A stretch of DNA of 64,000 nt from Chrysaora quinquecirrha. Taxonomy: Eukaryota > Cnidaria > Scyphozoa > Semaeostomeae > Pelagiidae. The stretch is taken from the NCBI GenBank assembly GCA_014526335.1, contig JACTAT010000050.1:1231084-1295083 (forward strand), given 5' to 3'. The notes beneath the pieces are model-generated. The model made no database searches, was not told the DNA's origin, and saw only the letters and a program-made list of their open reading frames with translations. Below, in pieces: positions 31,681-43,645 of this stretch (position 1 is its first letter; each line of letters begins with the position of its first letter). The translations under genes were made by a program, and so were the position numbers.

Positions 31681-32021
31681 ACTATAGCTAGTAATGCCGC
31701 GCGCAATGTATCATTGCCTTGAATAACTTGATTTATTGCTAAGGTGGTTTTCTACAGCGCGGAAAATGTCGCGCAACGCAACAAACGTTGAGTATAGGCA
31801 TGAGCTATCAGGTTTTTGCTTTATGTAATCGGATATGGATATGACCCTGTTCGTTTTGACGCGCGTTGCCCGCATGACATTTTTCGGCTAGGCAAAAATC
31901 ACTTTTCATTCCCTTCAGTTTTAACGCTTCTTTTATTTTCGCAGCTTTTATGTTTTGGAAATTTGCGCTAGTTAACATTTTTACATTATATTTAGCTACA
32001 TGTATATTTAATAATTAGAAG

Positions 32022-32243
32022 TTAGATACTATTTAAGTCGGATGCTAAAAAGAGAAAGCAGACAAAAAACACGATTTAATTCAGCACACTGAGGCCTTTC
32101 TAGCTTATGCTTTCATCAGAGTGTGATTATGCTTATGCTTTCACTCTGATGAAAGCATAAGCTAGAAAGGCCTCAGTGTGCTGAATTAAATCGTGTTTTT
32201 TGTCTGCTTTCTCTTTTTAGCATCCGACTTAAATAGTATCTAA
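32022..32243. repeat. near-perfect 102-bp hairpin
   Basis: 32022-32123 and 32142-32243 are inverted copies without visible mismatch, separated by 18 bases. If transcribed it would form a long double-stranded RNA. It may be a snap-back duplication or a foldback transposon. Confidence 0.9.
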
Positions 32244-32289
32244 TTTATCGTTATTTACCGTACCAAATATAATAATAATTAGAAGTAGA

Positions 32290-32680
32290 TTTTTCCACAA
32301 GTGGCATACCACAATAGATGGGATTCAAACCTGGATTGCAGGACCAAAGAACCAACGATGTTTTCACTGAGCTATAGAGCTCAATGAAATCGCCGAGTAA
32401 CTCTCTGAGTCATACAACCCAAGGCTCTCCTCTCGTTTGACTTTTTGTGTTTCTGCTATGTTGAGTCTTCTTCAGCACCATACATATTTGTACGTATTTG
32501 TCATAAGAAGGCTCAACATAGCCGAAACACAAAAAGTCAAACGTGAGGAGAGCTTTAAACTGTATGACTTAGAGAGCTACTCAGCGATTTCATTGAGCTC
32601 AGTGGAAACGTCGTTGGCGTTGGAGGTTAGAACCCCATCTATTGTGGTACTGTATGCCACTTGTCGAAAAATCGAATAGT
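32290..32680. repeat. foldback of two tRNA-like SINE modules
   Basis: The minus strand carries TAGCTCAGTGA (A-box-like) and GGTTTGAATCC (B-box-like) about 35 bases apart (32309-32381). The plus strand carries GAGCTCAGTGG (32595) and GGTTAGAACCCC (32625). Both end in CCATCTATTGTGGTA. The centre (about 32430-32550) is itself inverted: TCGTTTGACTTTTTGTGTTTC and its complement. It looks like two head-to-head tRNA-derived modules. Confidence 0.65.
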
Positions 32681-33164
32681 TAGAAGCATAGCTTAGTGGG
32701 AAATGCTTATTGCTTCAATTTATTGACAACGTTTAGTGACATAACTGCTGATCTCTTGAATTTTTTATTCTATCATACGATATCATAAACATGAATATTT
32801 ATTTATAATCGAAATGTTAGTTTTGGGTACAGAGTATTGGAATAAGTGTCCTAACTTGATATTATTACTTAATAACTTACCCGTATATGTATTCAAGTAT
32901 TGAATATATGAATAACAAAATTAATATTACATTTTATGGACGGAGCATTCACCTACCTCTTAAAACAGCTTTCTGCTTTGATTTGAACACAAATTCTCTT
33001 CTTAGTCAGACCGTCGCAAAACATAAAACATTTCTCGTAAAACATTTTTCGCTTGTGAAAAGTTAAAAATTTCATTGGAGTTTATTGAGATTCCTCATAA
33101 AATTAACATCAGAAATAAAACATCGCGAAAATCTGCTAAACTTGACTGGCACATAAAAAAACCA

Positions 33165-33400
33165 GCGTAGGTTTGATACCACAGTAGATAGGATCGAAAC
33201 CAGGAATCGCCATTCATGACAAATATATAGCAATATGTATTGTGATGATACAGGAGAAGGCTCATGACTTGGAGAGTTACTTGGCGATTTCATTGAGCAC
33301 TATAGCTCAGGGAAAACGTTACTGGTAGTCTCTGGATATGCAATCCTTGTTCGAAATCCCACCTATTGTGGTACGCCATGGAAAAATCAGCGAAAATTGC
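33165..33400. repeat. decayed tRNA-like foldback
   Basis: The plus strand has TAGCTCAGGGA (33303) and TTGTTCGAAATCCC (33347), followed by ACCTATTGTGGTAC. An inverted remnant TACCACAGTAGATAGGATCGAAACC lies at about 33176. Same family as 32290-32680. Confidence 0.55.
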
Positions 33401-33623
33401 ATATAGATGAGAGGAATAAGACGGTAGTTGTTCTGTGAAAACTAGAATTCGCTGGAATAAATTAACTTACATGAATAATTACCAAGAAATTAGTTATCAT
33501 AAATTAGGCATTCATCATGAATTTCACTTAAAATAATTTGCATGCAAAGCTAAAAATATTAAAGTAGCATACATTAAAGAATTAATTAACAGCACAATCA
33601 TTGAACTCAACAGTTTTTTTATT

Positions 33624-35114
33624 TTATTTTCGACCCCTATCTGCCTCACTCCGTTTAAGTGGAGCCTTTCCAATCGTGGTAAGTACTGTGCAAATTAAGT
33701 ATAATGCGGTCATGATATATCCCACAACGTCAAAGGCCTTTCTTTCCAAAATAGCTCCAAATATGTAGATAATTATTATACCATATATGCTGCCAGATAG
33801 CAGCAGAATACCAGATGTGGTGCCTTCAGGTATTGGGTATGTTATTTCCGCAGCGTGTTCGAGTCCCGCACTCATGTAAGGATAAGAAAATAGCCCGAAA
33901 ACACAAAAGCTTATGAATAAGATAGTGAAATTGTCATGGTAGGTTAGAAGGAGGGTGAAAATCACTATAGTTAATGCACAGATTATATTAACTGAAATTG
34001 ATAAGGCTCTATAACATTTCGTTTTATCCAGCCAGATTCCACTTAGAAACATCGCTGATACACCGAGGAGATTAGCTGAAAATCCCAAGTAACCGATTTC
34101 TTTCTCTTTCCCAGGATGCTTGGTGATGATCATCTGATTAAGAATGGTGCTATATGCGCAGATTAATGCATAATATATGGCATATGCCTGGCACAGGAGA
34201 TGAAACGAGATGTCTTTGGAGAGAATTAATATAGACTCTCTAAAATTTGGTATCTTTTGAGATCTGATTTTAGACGTCATGTCTTCAACGTCGGCATCTG
34301 AATTTTGCGCTTCGTTCGTTTGTCCGTTGTCAGCATCAATGGTCGCATAATTCTTTAATTTTTCTTCATTTCTCGGGAACGGGGTATTACCTCTCTCTAA
34401 TGCCTTTTTTAGTAAACTTCCTTCTTTAATCTGCCTGAAAATTTCTTGGGAACGACTTGGTGGGGTGGGCGGGGCATCTTGCACGAAAATAACAGCCAAA
34501 ATGACTAATACAGAGCACACAACCGCTTGTGTGATCAACATATTGCTAAGTGCGATCCTAACTGCATTGTCCATATCTTGTGAGTTTGGAACCATTGTAC
34601 CCATAAGAAACCCCACAGCAACTCCAGACATAGTCATCAAGACACCAATGGCACTTGCGGTGGCGCGTTCGTGCTCCCCAAACCACGCAGCGGCTAGTCG
34701 TGGCGGAATAAACAAAAGGAAAGTCTGAGCTAAGGCCGAGAATGCGCTGCCTAAAAAAACAAAAATGAAACCATCTCTGCTCGAACCAATATAACGTAAA
34801 CAACTGCCAATACCATTCAACGCAGCTCCGATGATTATCGTGAATCGTAGGTCGTAATTATCCAAGATATAGGACGTAAAAGCAACACATATAAACATGG
34901 CTAAATATATCATTGATAGCCAGTTAACTGCCAGGGAACTGACTCCATAGTAGACCTTCACAATGTTGTTTATTGACGACAAGCTGATCCATATGACTTC
35001 GTTTGCCATTGATATCAAAGAATATACAGCAAGTATAAGCCATCGTCGTTTGTAAAGAGTGTACGTAGCTTTCTCTAACAACGGGCTGCCAGGACTATCA
35101 TTATCGTTAGCCAT
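33624..35114 (-). CDS. FLVCR-like MFS transporter, copy 4
   Basis: This is a 496-residue single-exon transporter, start MANDNDSPG. Motifs: LYKRRWLILAVYSL, NWLSMIY, LRFTIIIGAALNGIGSCLRYIGSSRDGF, PPRLAAAWFGEHERATA (AAW where the siblings have AVW), PGKEKEIGYLGF and TYPIPEGTTSGILLL. It is closest to copy 2 (23946-25454) in the C-terminal half, for example SVNIICALT, GLFSYPYMSAGLEHAAE and GSIYG. The central loop is about 75 residues and charged. Twelve TM segments are expected. Copies 2 and 4 share orientation and probably arose by duplication around copy 3, which points the other way. Confidence 0.87.
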   Translation of the reverse strand: MANDNDSPGSPLLEKATYTLYKRRWLILAVYSLISMANEVIWISLSSINNIVKVYYGVSSLAVNWLSMIYLAMFICVAFTSYILDNYDLRFTIIIGAALNGIGSCLRYIGSSRDGFIFVFLGSAFSALAQTFLLFIPPRLAAAWFGEHERATASAIGVLMTMSGVAVGFLMGTMVPNSQDMDNAVRIALSNMLITQAVVCSVLVILAVIFVQDAPPTPPSRSQEIFRQIKEGSLLKKALERGNTPFPRNEEKLKNYATIDADNGQTNEAQNSDADVEDMTSKIRSQKIPNFRESILILSKDISFHLLCQAYAIYYALICAYSTILNQMIITKHPGKEKEIGYLGFSANLLGVSAMFLSGIWLDKTKCYRALSISVNIICALTIVIFTLLLTYHDNFTILFISFCVFGLFSYPYMSAGLEHAAEITYPIPEGTTSGILLLSGSIYGIIIIYIFGAILERKAFDVVGYIMTALYLICTVLTTIGKAPLKRSEADRGRK

Positions 35115-35452
35115 GCTTTCTTGGCGTACTGATATTGCAAGCGGATGTTTCTAACGATCGAAAGATGCAAACAAAAAAGTTTTCAGCTGGCAGCTGGCAT
35201 GCACTCACATTTGATGTTACTTCCGGAATAAAAGGTTTGCAAACTGTTCACACCATAGCCTGAGTGATAATTGCAGAAGAAAATTTATTTATTTTATTTT
35301 TGAATTGAACAAGATATGTTTCGGATTACTCAATCCATCTTCAGTTAATGAGAAATTTAAAATAAAAAGGTTGAATTTATTACAAAGCTAGGTCGCACTT
35401 ATAATTTAAAGAGGCAAAAGGGAAAAGATTTAAAAAACCTAATTACAATTGG
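35115..35452. other. intergenic; possible Penelope-type 3' tail
   Basis: The minus strand near 35330-35350 reads TTAACTGAAGATGGATTGAG followed by TAATCCGAAACATATCTTG. Phrases of this kind (TGAAGATG...CCGAAAC) are common in the 3' region of Penelope-like retroelements in aquatic animals, as I recall. It has the same orientation as the GIY-YIG remnant at 44156-44330 on the other side of the composite insertion. Confidence 0.4.
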
Positions 35453-36066
35453 CCCGGGGGGGGGGTACTTCAATATGTAGACATACTGGACGTGCCGCTC
35501 ATTAGTCTAGTAATTATAGGTTTCGACCCGGAACAAATTCGCACAAAAGCTTTCTCTTCGAAAATCTTTCAGAATAATCTTCTTGATAAACATACTAAAA
35601 GTCCCCAAAAATTATGGCGTGGGAACATATCGAAATTTATGAAAACAGGGAAAAGGTGCTGTGCCACTGCATGAAAACGAGGCTGATGTCGAAATTGCTT
35701 CTCTCCGACCTTTCCTGACCGAAACAAGGCCTCTAGCACTCTTGGGTGCATAATAGGGGGTCGGAATAGTCGGGGTGGGTGGAAAATGTCTCAAAATGGT
35801 AATTAATAAAGGTGGGCACACCCCTCTGTCAGACCAAAACCGCTGGATTTTTCAACGATTTTGCAATGTTTAGTCATTTTTGGAAATTTTTTAGTGTGTA
35901 ATTTGCTTTCTGAATATTTTTTGTATGTGGCACAGCCTAAAATTGAGGTCCCACGACGTCCCTGGCTGGGAAATAAGAATATTTTGGTTGAAAAAATGTG
36001 CTCCTTTAATAATGAGTGAAAATAACAATTTCAAATGTTTTCTGAACAAGAGAAGTTTTAGTAGTG

Positions 36067-37434
36067 TCAATGCGTGGGGTAATCTTTGTCGTCATCACTG
36101 TCATCGATAATGCTGCTGTTGGTACATGCAGTACCGTGGCATTGGCCACATTTCAGCCCGTGCTCCTGACAGCTGCAGCTTCTGGTGGCACAGTCGGTCG
36201 TACAATTGCATCTGATCATTTTGAGAAAAGCTTGTGGGGCGGCTGGCAGATCTATAGTTAATGGTAGCACTTGATTGCCGACAACCTTCCATCCATAGTC
36301 TTCAAGCATCAATCCTGCATCCTTGCACTGCCACAAGCTTGTCCGGGGTCCGGGCATTGAACAAAGGTTAGAACATGAAAGAGAGGCTGCATCACACATT
36401 GCTCGCACGCACCAATGCGCGTTTCCTCTCCCTACTTAATCTCCCTGGTTTTACCTGTAAATACCCGCAGGCTATGGTACTTGGCTGCCGCTGAAGAGGG
36501 AGGGAGGTTTTGGTGTCTGACGACCATTTGTGGCCACCTTCTCGTAATATCGCCGGTAGCGTAAGGCGTCGATGCTTTCCCCTTTACGGCCACCGTATAA
36601 CATTACCAGTGCATTCTCCCCTGCTCGCTGTATTTAGTCTGCACTTGCTGTTGTAGCATCGAATGCTTTGGCTTGGTCTTGGAATTCAGCATCCTTGAAT
36701 TTCTTGATGGAGGCAGCTTTGCCGATTCCGAAGGGGGAGATGTTGTCTCACAGCCCAGTACTGCGTGTAGAAATAAAATATGTTGACAAAGATTCATGCC
36801 TAACTCTACCACCACCTTCCGCATATTCCAAACCCTATTTTCTTTGCTGTTAGGCTTTGGTTCCGGTCGAAAATACAGGTCGAATCCATCTGCTGGCATA
36901 TGGTGGCAGAGAAGGATTATCAGGTCTGTATCATCTCCAACCAGAACAGTTGGCCCTCCTGCTTCAGACTCGACTGCTGTCTTAACGATAAAAACGTCAG
37001 CGTCGCCTTCGGCTTGTATGGTGTGACAACCAGCTTCAGTTAAGTGGCGTTGTAGCATATCAAGGAATCGCTTCCTATTATTGGTATTTGAAAGGAAAGC
37101 ATCTTTCTTCATGGTTACTTTCATTCAATCCTGAAAGGTGACGGTTGCGCTGGTTTTCCCTGCTGAGCGAATGAGATGTGTCATGCTTTTTGTAGAGGGA
37201 TTGTTGTTGTACCCATTGAAAACGAACAGTAGCCTTATTACTGTATTTTCTCTGAACATACTGACAGTAGAGACTACAGATTTCTTCGTAAGTAGCTTAT
37301 CGTGGCCAAGGCACCCGGTGAAGAAGCGCACCTCCGTCTAGCACATAATCCACGCTGCCTGCCAGACCAGTCTTTGCAGCAGACGAGAGCTTTGCCCATA
37401 AAGAATCAGCAAGCATCGATTTCTGGGGCATGTG
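36067..37434 (-). pseudogene. PIN/XPG-like nuclease plus CXC-domain protein, decayed
   Basis: Reading the minus strand, pieces of one protein appear in order but in changing frames. First comes a segment with SVDYVLDGGALLHRVPW (to about 37311), then FNGYNNNPSTKSMTHLIRSAG (37125-37331). Next is a PIN-like core with QAEGDADVFIVKTA, VLVGDDTDLIILLCHHM and LFLHAVLGCETTS (36603-37124), then LYGGRKGESIDALRYRR, and last WGWK-like WKVVGNQVLPL plus a cysteine-rich CXC motif CNCTTDCATRSCSCQEHGLKCGQC (36067-36408). I know this architecture as a large family of uncharacterised cnidarian and other invertebrate proteins. The acidic residues fit an XPG/FEN-type metal site. In-frame stops and at least three frame changes make this copy dead. 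It may be a transposon gene. Confidence 0.7.
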
Positions 37435-37745
37435 TAGAGTTCAGAAAAATGTTTTCGCACTGTTTTATTTCCCTCCCATGAACTCTTTTGTAAACAAGTT
37501 GAAAATATTGTAAATATATAAAATATAAATATATATTTTAATTACAGAAGATAGTTTACACGAAACAAATCCAGAAACGAAAATGAATTCTAAATGGGTG
37601 GTTCAACACCAATTCATGATGTTTTGAGGTGCGAAGAAGACAAAAAACTCCACACAACTTTTTAATCTTCTGAGCAGTTTGGTCAGACCTTTTTTCGAGT
37701 TAAAATTACTGGACTACATATGGATGGGTTTTTTCGACTGAAATT

Positions 37746-37929
37746 TGTAATAATTAACGAATGGATGGGCCCTGAAAGTTTGATTACACGAACGAATCGG
37801 CCATGTTTGCTTCATGAACACATTTTTCTTTACAACCACTCCAAATCTTAAACTACAACAGCTAAACAAAAAACGTGGTGCGAGTCCCGTATGAGTTCTA
37901 AACCTCCCGGATGTAGACAGATTTCTACA
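37746..37929 (-). repeat. 3' LTR of BEL/Pao element
   Basis: 184 bp, TGTAAT...TCTACA on the plus strand; it appears identical to the 43646-43829 copy. Confidence 0.92.
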
Positions 37930-38011
37930 CTCCCCGGGTAGATTCGTCTCTCGAATCTAGATAATTAACAAAACGTGAATACAACTAAAAAATATAGAAA
38001 GATAGTATTCG

Positions 38012-41000
38012 TCACTCGTCCTTGTATGCTTGAATCACCTCCAACGGAATAGGTCTTGTAATTCCGACAGCTGGCTCAAACGACTTCGCTTCTGGGTTCA
38101 ATGTTACGTCTCCGGTTTCTTTCACTCCGATATCCCCCGATACTTCTGTAGGTACGAGTAATTCCAACGGTCTTCTAAGTGTCACTGTATTCATAGAGTC
38201 ATTCGACACAACACAAATCTCCGCTGAACGTATAACTCCATCTCTACTCTTCAGTAAATTAACGATTTTAGCGAGTTTCCAAAAACAACGTGCTGTCCCA
38301 TCCTTGCGAAGGTAAACGATATCTCCGACTGAAACGATTGATTCTTTTCCTTTATCCTTACGAGCGACTTCTCTGAGATTTAACAAATATTCATATTTCC
38401 ACCTTTTTTGCAAAATGCATAAGTAGCTGACGATGATGTTTTGCTCTTCTTGAAAGCGACTGACTTGTATTTACAGCGTTATAAAACTCATGGTTTGGTT
38501 GCGTAGTAATTCTCCGTCCATATATCAAATGAGAAGGACATAACGGGCTTGAAATTCCTTCTGTGTCGTCATATACGTAGGTAAGTGGTCTGCAGTTAAC
38601 GACGCATTCTGCTTCTACAATAAGAGTTCTGAACTCTTCAAAAGACAATGACGAACGTCCAATTACACGCTTCAACGCATCCTTGGTAATCTTGATTAGT
38701 CGTTCCCAATAACCTCCTCTCCAAGGCGATTTCTCAGTTATAAAATCCCAGCGAATACATAAAGAACTCATATGTTTCTGAACAAGTTCTGACTTTGCGA
38801 TACGAGTAATCAGCTTGGCCGCAGCCTTAAAATTCTTGGCGTTGTCTGACATCATGACACTAGGTAGTCCTCTACGACTTGTAAAGCGACGAAATGAACG
38901 TAGAAATGATTCTGCTGAATAATCTTCGAGTAAATCGAGATGAACAGCTCTGGTTGAGGCACACGTGTATAGGCATATATACACTTTTTCAGTCTCTTTC
39001 GATTGCTTATTCACAACGAATAGTGGTCCCGCCAAATCAACTCCTGTGTTAGTGAATGGTGCCGACTCATCCACACGTTCAAACGGTAAAGAAGGTTCTG
39101 GTGGACGTGGAAACGGTTTTCCCGAATACCTTACGCATACGATACAATGACGAATAAATTTCTTGACGAGTTGTCTACCTTGTGGTATCCAATAATTGTC
39201 ACGTAATGCAGTCAGAGTTGCATTTACACCAGCATGCATAACCTTGTAATGTGTTTCACTAACAATAAGCTGCGAAAAATGATGTTGTGTAGGTAACAAA
39301 ATCGGATTTATTCCAGACAATGGTAGCGATGAATGTTCTAAACGTCCTCTGCACCTCAATATTCCGTTGTTATCCAGAAATAAACCAAACTGTTTGACGT
39401 ATAATGGCTGTGAAGTGCCCTTAATGACAGCTTCTTTTTCTTCACTGAACGATTCTTGCTGAATTGCTTTTATCCACAGCTCACGTGCATCTTTAATTTC
39501 CTCTGCTTGTAAAAACTCAACCTTGTTGCAAACGATATTTTTAACCCTGCATTTCAAAATCTTGATAAATCGAAGAACGTATGCAGTCACTCTAAATAGC
39601 TTGTTGACTGAACTATAACTTTCACAATTGATGATTTTATTGACTGACTGACTTGTCTGTCTCTTGACGTTGACATATACATGAGTTGAAATTCTTGGAT
39701 GTTTCACAATTTCTTTCATAGCTTCCTCTTTTGCAAGGCTGGATGTTGTATTTGAATTAGGCCAATCTTTCTCAGGCAACAACAAAAACTCTGGTCCCTT
39801 CCACCAGACTCGTGAATTCACAATTTTGTAACCAGATTCTCCCCGGGATGCCATATCTGCTGGATTCAACTCTCCTGGACAATGAGTCCATGAATCAACT
39901 GATGTAAGTGTACGAATTTCATCCACTCTATTCATAACATATTGCCCCCAAGGTTTCTGATTTTTAATCCAGCATAAAACTGTCATCGAATCTGTCCAGC
40001 AATGAACATTCTCAATGGAGCATTTTTCCTTCAATTCTTTGATCACAGAATCAGTTAACCTTGCAAGCAACAAGGCACCCAACAACTCAAGACGTGGTAT
40101 AGACTGTGCCTTCAAGGGAGCAACCTTTGACTTTGCACACACAAAAACAACCTCAACATGATCCTCATGAATAATCTGCATATATACGACTCCTGCATAA
40201 GCCTTTCCACTTGCATCACAAAACCCATGTAACCTTATTCTGCCTTCAGATTTCTCCACAAAATAACACCTTGGAATTCTTACTTTCCCTGACATGAATT
40301 CAAGTTGTGATATCAAACTCAACCAAGTTTTCTGGATGTCCCCTGTCAACTCCTCATCCCATGAATGATGATCAACACACAAACTCTGGAACAGAATTTT
40401 CAAATTTACCACAAAACATGACAACACCCCAAGTGGATCAAAAATACGAGCAGATAAACACAGCACAGACCTCTTAGTCACTGGCAAAGACTTAGCATAA
40501 CTGACTAAATCCACAAATTCATAAAATATCATATCATTTTGGGTGTCCCAATTCACTCCCAAAACCTTTACGCACTTCCCTTCATTCACGGCGAATGGAT
40601 TTTGACTCAATGTTGTTTTAGCGACTGATAAATCATCTTCAAGAAGACTAGTATCAACTGTCTCTTGACTCTGCTCATCTATAATGATATCCTCTTTCTC
40701 TTGATTTAATATATAATCTCGAATTTCTGATGAATTAGAGGTCCATTTACGCAATGTAAATCCTCCTCTCGACATGATTTCTTTAGCTTCTGTATATAAC
40801 TGGATGGCTTCTGTTTCCGACCCAGTTCCTGTTATCCAATCATCTATGTACAGGTCTTCTTTCAGCTTTTCTACAGTGACAGATATCTTCTCCTCTTCAA
40901 CTGATGACAAATGATGCTTTATAGTAGCTGATAAGATGGCTGGTGATGGCTTTAACCGAATAAAAGCCGTCTGAAACGATATGTCAACATTTCCGGATTG

Positions 41001-42160
41001 TCCTTCTGTACATCATCATACCAAAGGAAACGAAGCGCATCTCTATCTCTCTCATTTATACCAACCATCAGGAAGGCCTGCTTGATATCCCCAATCAATC
41101 CAATATGATGCAGACGAAAACGAATCAGAATTCCAAAAACTAACGGTATAAGATTGGGTCCTTGATCTAGGCAATCATTTATTGATAAATCATCACTAGG
41201 GCTATGTGCAGATCCGTCATACACAATTCTCAGTTTGGTTGTTGTTTTGTCATCTCGAACAACGGGTTGATGTGGAAGATAATGAATGACATTCACACTC
41301 TCTTTGAACTCATTTTGTGCCTCGCTAGGCACAGGCTCAATTATGCCATTTTGCAACTGATCTCGCATAATTTCATCATATTTTATAAGCAGGTCAGGCT
41401 TGCCCTTTAACCTTTTCAACAACTTTGAGGCACGATCCCTGCTCAAATTTAGATGATCTTTCAATTTCTCTTTCTGATCTTTCCATGGTAGATTTACAGA
41501 GTAACGCTCTCCGTCATGACAAACTCCTTGTAGAAACTCTTTATCAGTAGATTTATCCTCCAAATTTAAAATATTTTCAGCTCCCACAGCTTCTGTGACC
41601 CAAAATTTCCTGAGAAGAAATTTTAGCTGATCCTCTTCTTCCACAACACCTAGTTGTTGATTGATTACTAAGTTTGTAATCGCAAAGGCCGACTGACCAT
41701 GATAGCTTTGTTGGGTGGTTTCATCATGAAAACTATCATCAACGCCTGAGAGCAACCAACCCAACTTACTATCAATAGCCACAAGGCCACTGTCTCTGAT
41801 TATTTTCTCCCCATTGACTATTTTCCAATAAGCCTCAGAACCAATTAAAATATCAATAGGCTTAGATGAATTTTCTGGCTTTTCTGCAAGATCTAGGGAC
41901 CTTATTTTCGGATAATTTGACAAATCAACAGGGCTAGGTAGCCTTGAACAGATATTCGGAATGTAAGAGCTGATACCTGGGTTCCCTGCTGTCCATGATC
42001 TTTAGCAAGTGAAAATTCTACTACATCACATTTTTGTCTCCTAAAAGACCTGTCCCCAAACGTGTTTACATTCAAAACTTCTGATTTTAACGGCTTCAGT
42101 CCCAATTTCTGTTTCAAATTTTCTGTGATATATGACGTTTGGCTTCCTCCGTCAAAAGCA
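38012..42160 (-). pseudogene. BEL/Pao pol region, frameshifted
   Basis: The region reads in four consecutive frames: 41902-42117 (rest of the aspartic protease), 40952-41923 (start of the reverse transcriptase), 38391-40910 and 38012-38413. In the long frame are the RT catalytic YIDD, an RNase H-like stretch (HGFCDASGKAYAG), a zinc-binding H-H-C-C integrase N-terminus ending HCIVCVRYSGKP, and a DDE integrase core with NTGVDLAGPLF, MSDNAKNFKA and SPWRGGYWERLIK. The last frame matches the BEL C-terminal domain (VGDIVYLRKDG). Breaks fall in the protease active-site region near 42140, near 41935, near 40925 and near 38405. Each fits a one-base indel, three of them losses. The protein cannot be made as it stands. 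Confidence 0.88.
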
Positions 42161-43583
42161 CCCTAACCTTGATTTCTTTTCCATCAGCTCCCCGGGCTAC
42201 AGCTGATGCTGTCTGCAACACGACAAATTTATTGGCAGAAACAAAGTTTGCTGTTGTTGTAGAAACATTGTCAGTTTCAGACTCAGCACTATTTGACAAT
42301 ACATTTTGACCTTGTTGATTATTTTCTGACAAACAAATTGACTGATGATGCTTACGATGACATTTTCTGCAATTCTGCGAACGAATACATTGACCAACTT
42401 TGTGTCCCTTTCTTAGACACAAAAAACACCTTTTGTCACGAAATAAAATCTCTTTACGCTTACGAATTTCTTTAACGACTTGACAAGCTGCAGAAAAATG
42501 ATCCTTATTACAGTAAACGCATGTTATACTGCTTGTTCCACCACTAGCTAGTAATGTCGCTGAGTTATTTCTTGGAAAGACTGGTGGACCTCCTGATCTT
42601 ACAATGTTGCTAGCCTTAGTTGCAAGTGCAGCCTCCCTAGCTTCAACCTCTCTAGTTATATCCTTTAAAACGTCATCCATTTCCCAAATATCATCCTTAT
42701 ATCTCCTAGCAACGACCAAACAAATTTCCTCAGGCATCTTCGACATAATGACCGGTATGAGCAGACTACCATACTGCCTCGAGTTGATACCCAGGGCTAG
42801 CAGACTCCTTACATTAATATTCAGCTTGTCTAATATGGCACGCAGATGTTTTACCTCATTTACAGATGAGCAGGAAGGCAATTTTAGCAGTGTTTGCATG
42901 TGAGCTGCAATAATTTGTTGTGGTTTTCCAAACCTCTCCTGCAAAATGTCAAGTGCTTGTTTATAATTTGCAGCAGTGACAGGCAAACCTTCAATTGCTT
43001 TTCTTGCATCATTTTCTACGAATTGTAATAAATACCTGAATTTATCAACGTCTGCTATGTCCTCTCGAGCATCCACTGCAGCCTGGAAAGAATCCCAAAA
43101 TGGCCTCCACTGTTTCAAATCACCACGAAACGAATCCAAAGTTAATTTTGGTAATTTGGCTTGATGAGACAACCCATTAATAGAAAAGGGCCTATCAACA
43201 TCTGGGCTTAAACTACGATTACTACGACTGACACGATTACGATTTTCCAATAAACGAGACACTTGATTCTTGGCAGCAAATATTTTGCTTGTTATCTCTG
43301 ACGTTTCCTCGATCTCCTTCTCGATTTCCTCAACAGGAATCTGTTCTAAAATTTGACGGTCGAAATCCGAGATGGTTTTGAGTTTCTCATCCAACGAGTT
43401 GAGAATCACTTCCAGACGATTTATTAATTCTTGATTATGACTGTTCTCTTCTAGTAAAGCTTCAGCTTCCCTTATTAATTTGGTAACAACTCCTCGATGT
43501 GCACCACGAATGGCTGTCAGTCTCGGCAGCCCTCCTCCAAGTCCAACTTGGACCCTGTTTTCCTCACGATTCTCGACGGACAT
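42114..43583 (-). CDS. BEL/Pao gag with zinc knuckles
   Basis: This 489-residue frame begins MSVENREEN shortly after the primer-binding site. The N-terminal third is helical and charged, the middle (LPKLTLDSFRGDLKQWRPFWDSF to about 310) matches the capsid-like DUF1759 of BEL/Pao elements, and the C-terminal part has CVYCNKDHFSAAC, CFLCLRKGHKVGQC and CRKCHRKHHQSIC knuckles. The frame then runs into the protease and is shifted out near 42140. The product would form the RNA-binding core particle. It is the only long intact protein of the element. Confidence 0.85.
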   Translation of the reverse strand: MSVENREENRVQVGLGGGLPRLTAIRGAHRGVVTKLIREAEALLEENSHNQELINRLEVILNSLDEKLKTISDFDRQILEQIPVEEIEKEIEETSEITSKIFAAKNQVSRLLENRNRVSRSNRSLSPDVDRPFSINGLSHQAKLPKLTLDSFRGDLKQWRPFWDSFQAAVDAREDIADVDKFRYLLQFVENDARKAIEGLPVTAANYKQALDILQERFGKPQQIIAAHMQTLLKLPSCSSVNEVKHLRAILDKLNINVRSLLALGINSRQYGSLLIPVIMSKMPEEICLVVARRYKDDIWEMDDVLKDITREVEAREAALATKASNIVRSGGPPVFPRNNSATLLASGGTSSITCVYCNKDHFSAACQVVKEIRKRKEILFRDKRCFLCLRKGHKVGQCIRSQNCRKCHRKHHQSICLSENNQQGQNVLSNSAESETDNVSTTTANFVSANKFVVLQTASAVARGADGKEIKVRVLLTEEAKRHISQKI

Positions 43584-43627
43584 GACAATCCAAATACGAA
43601 TTTAAAACCAGAAATCAAAACTTTCGA

Positions 43628-43645
43628 GCCCCACGTTGGGCGCCA
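43628..43645 (-). promoter_or_regulatory. tRNA-Lys-type primer-binding site
   Basis: On the minus strand TGGCGCCCAACGTGGGGC directly follows the 5' LTR. This 18-mer is the known complement of the 3' end of tRNA-Lys(CUU) used by several retroviruses and retrotransposons, and would prime minus-strand DNA synthesis. Confidence 0.85.

Larger units (their letters stand above)
31681..33623. other. intergenic with three foldback structures
   Basis: No gene is seen in about 1.9 kb. It contains the perfect hairpin at 32022-32243, the tRNA-like foldback at 32290-32680 and a more decayed one at 33165-33400. The rest is AT-rich. Confidence 0.5.

Noticed and set aside
32309..33372. Functional tRNA genes
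   Set aside because: A- and B-box-like words are present, but the stems do not form a convincing cloverleaf by eye and the modules are repeated in foldbacks; SINE-like is more likely.
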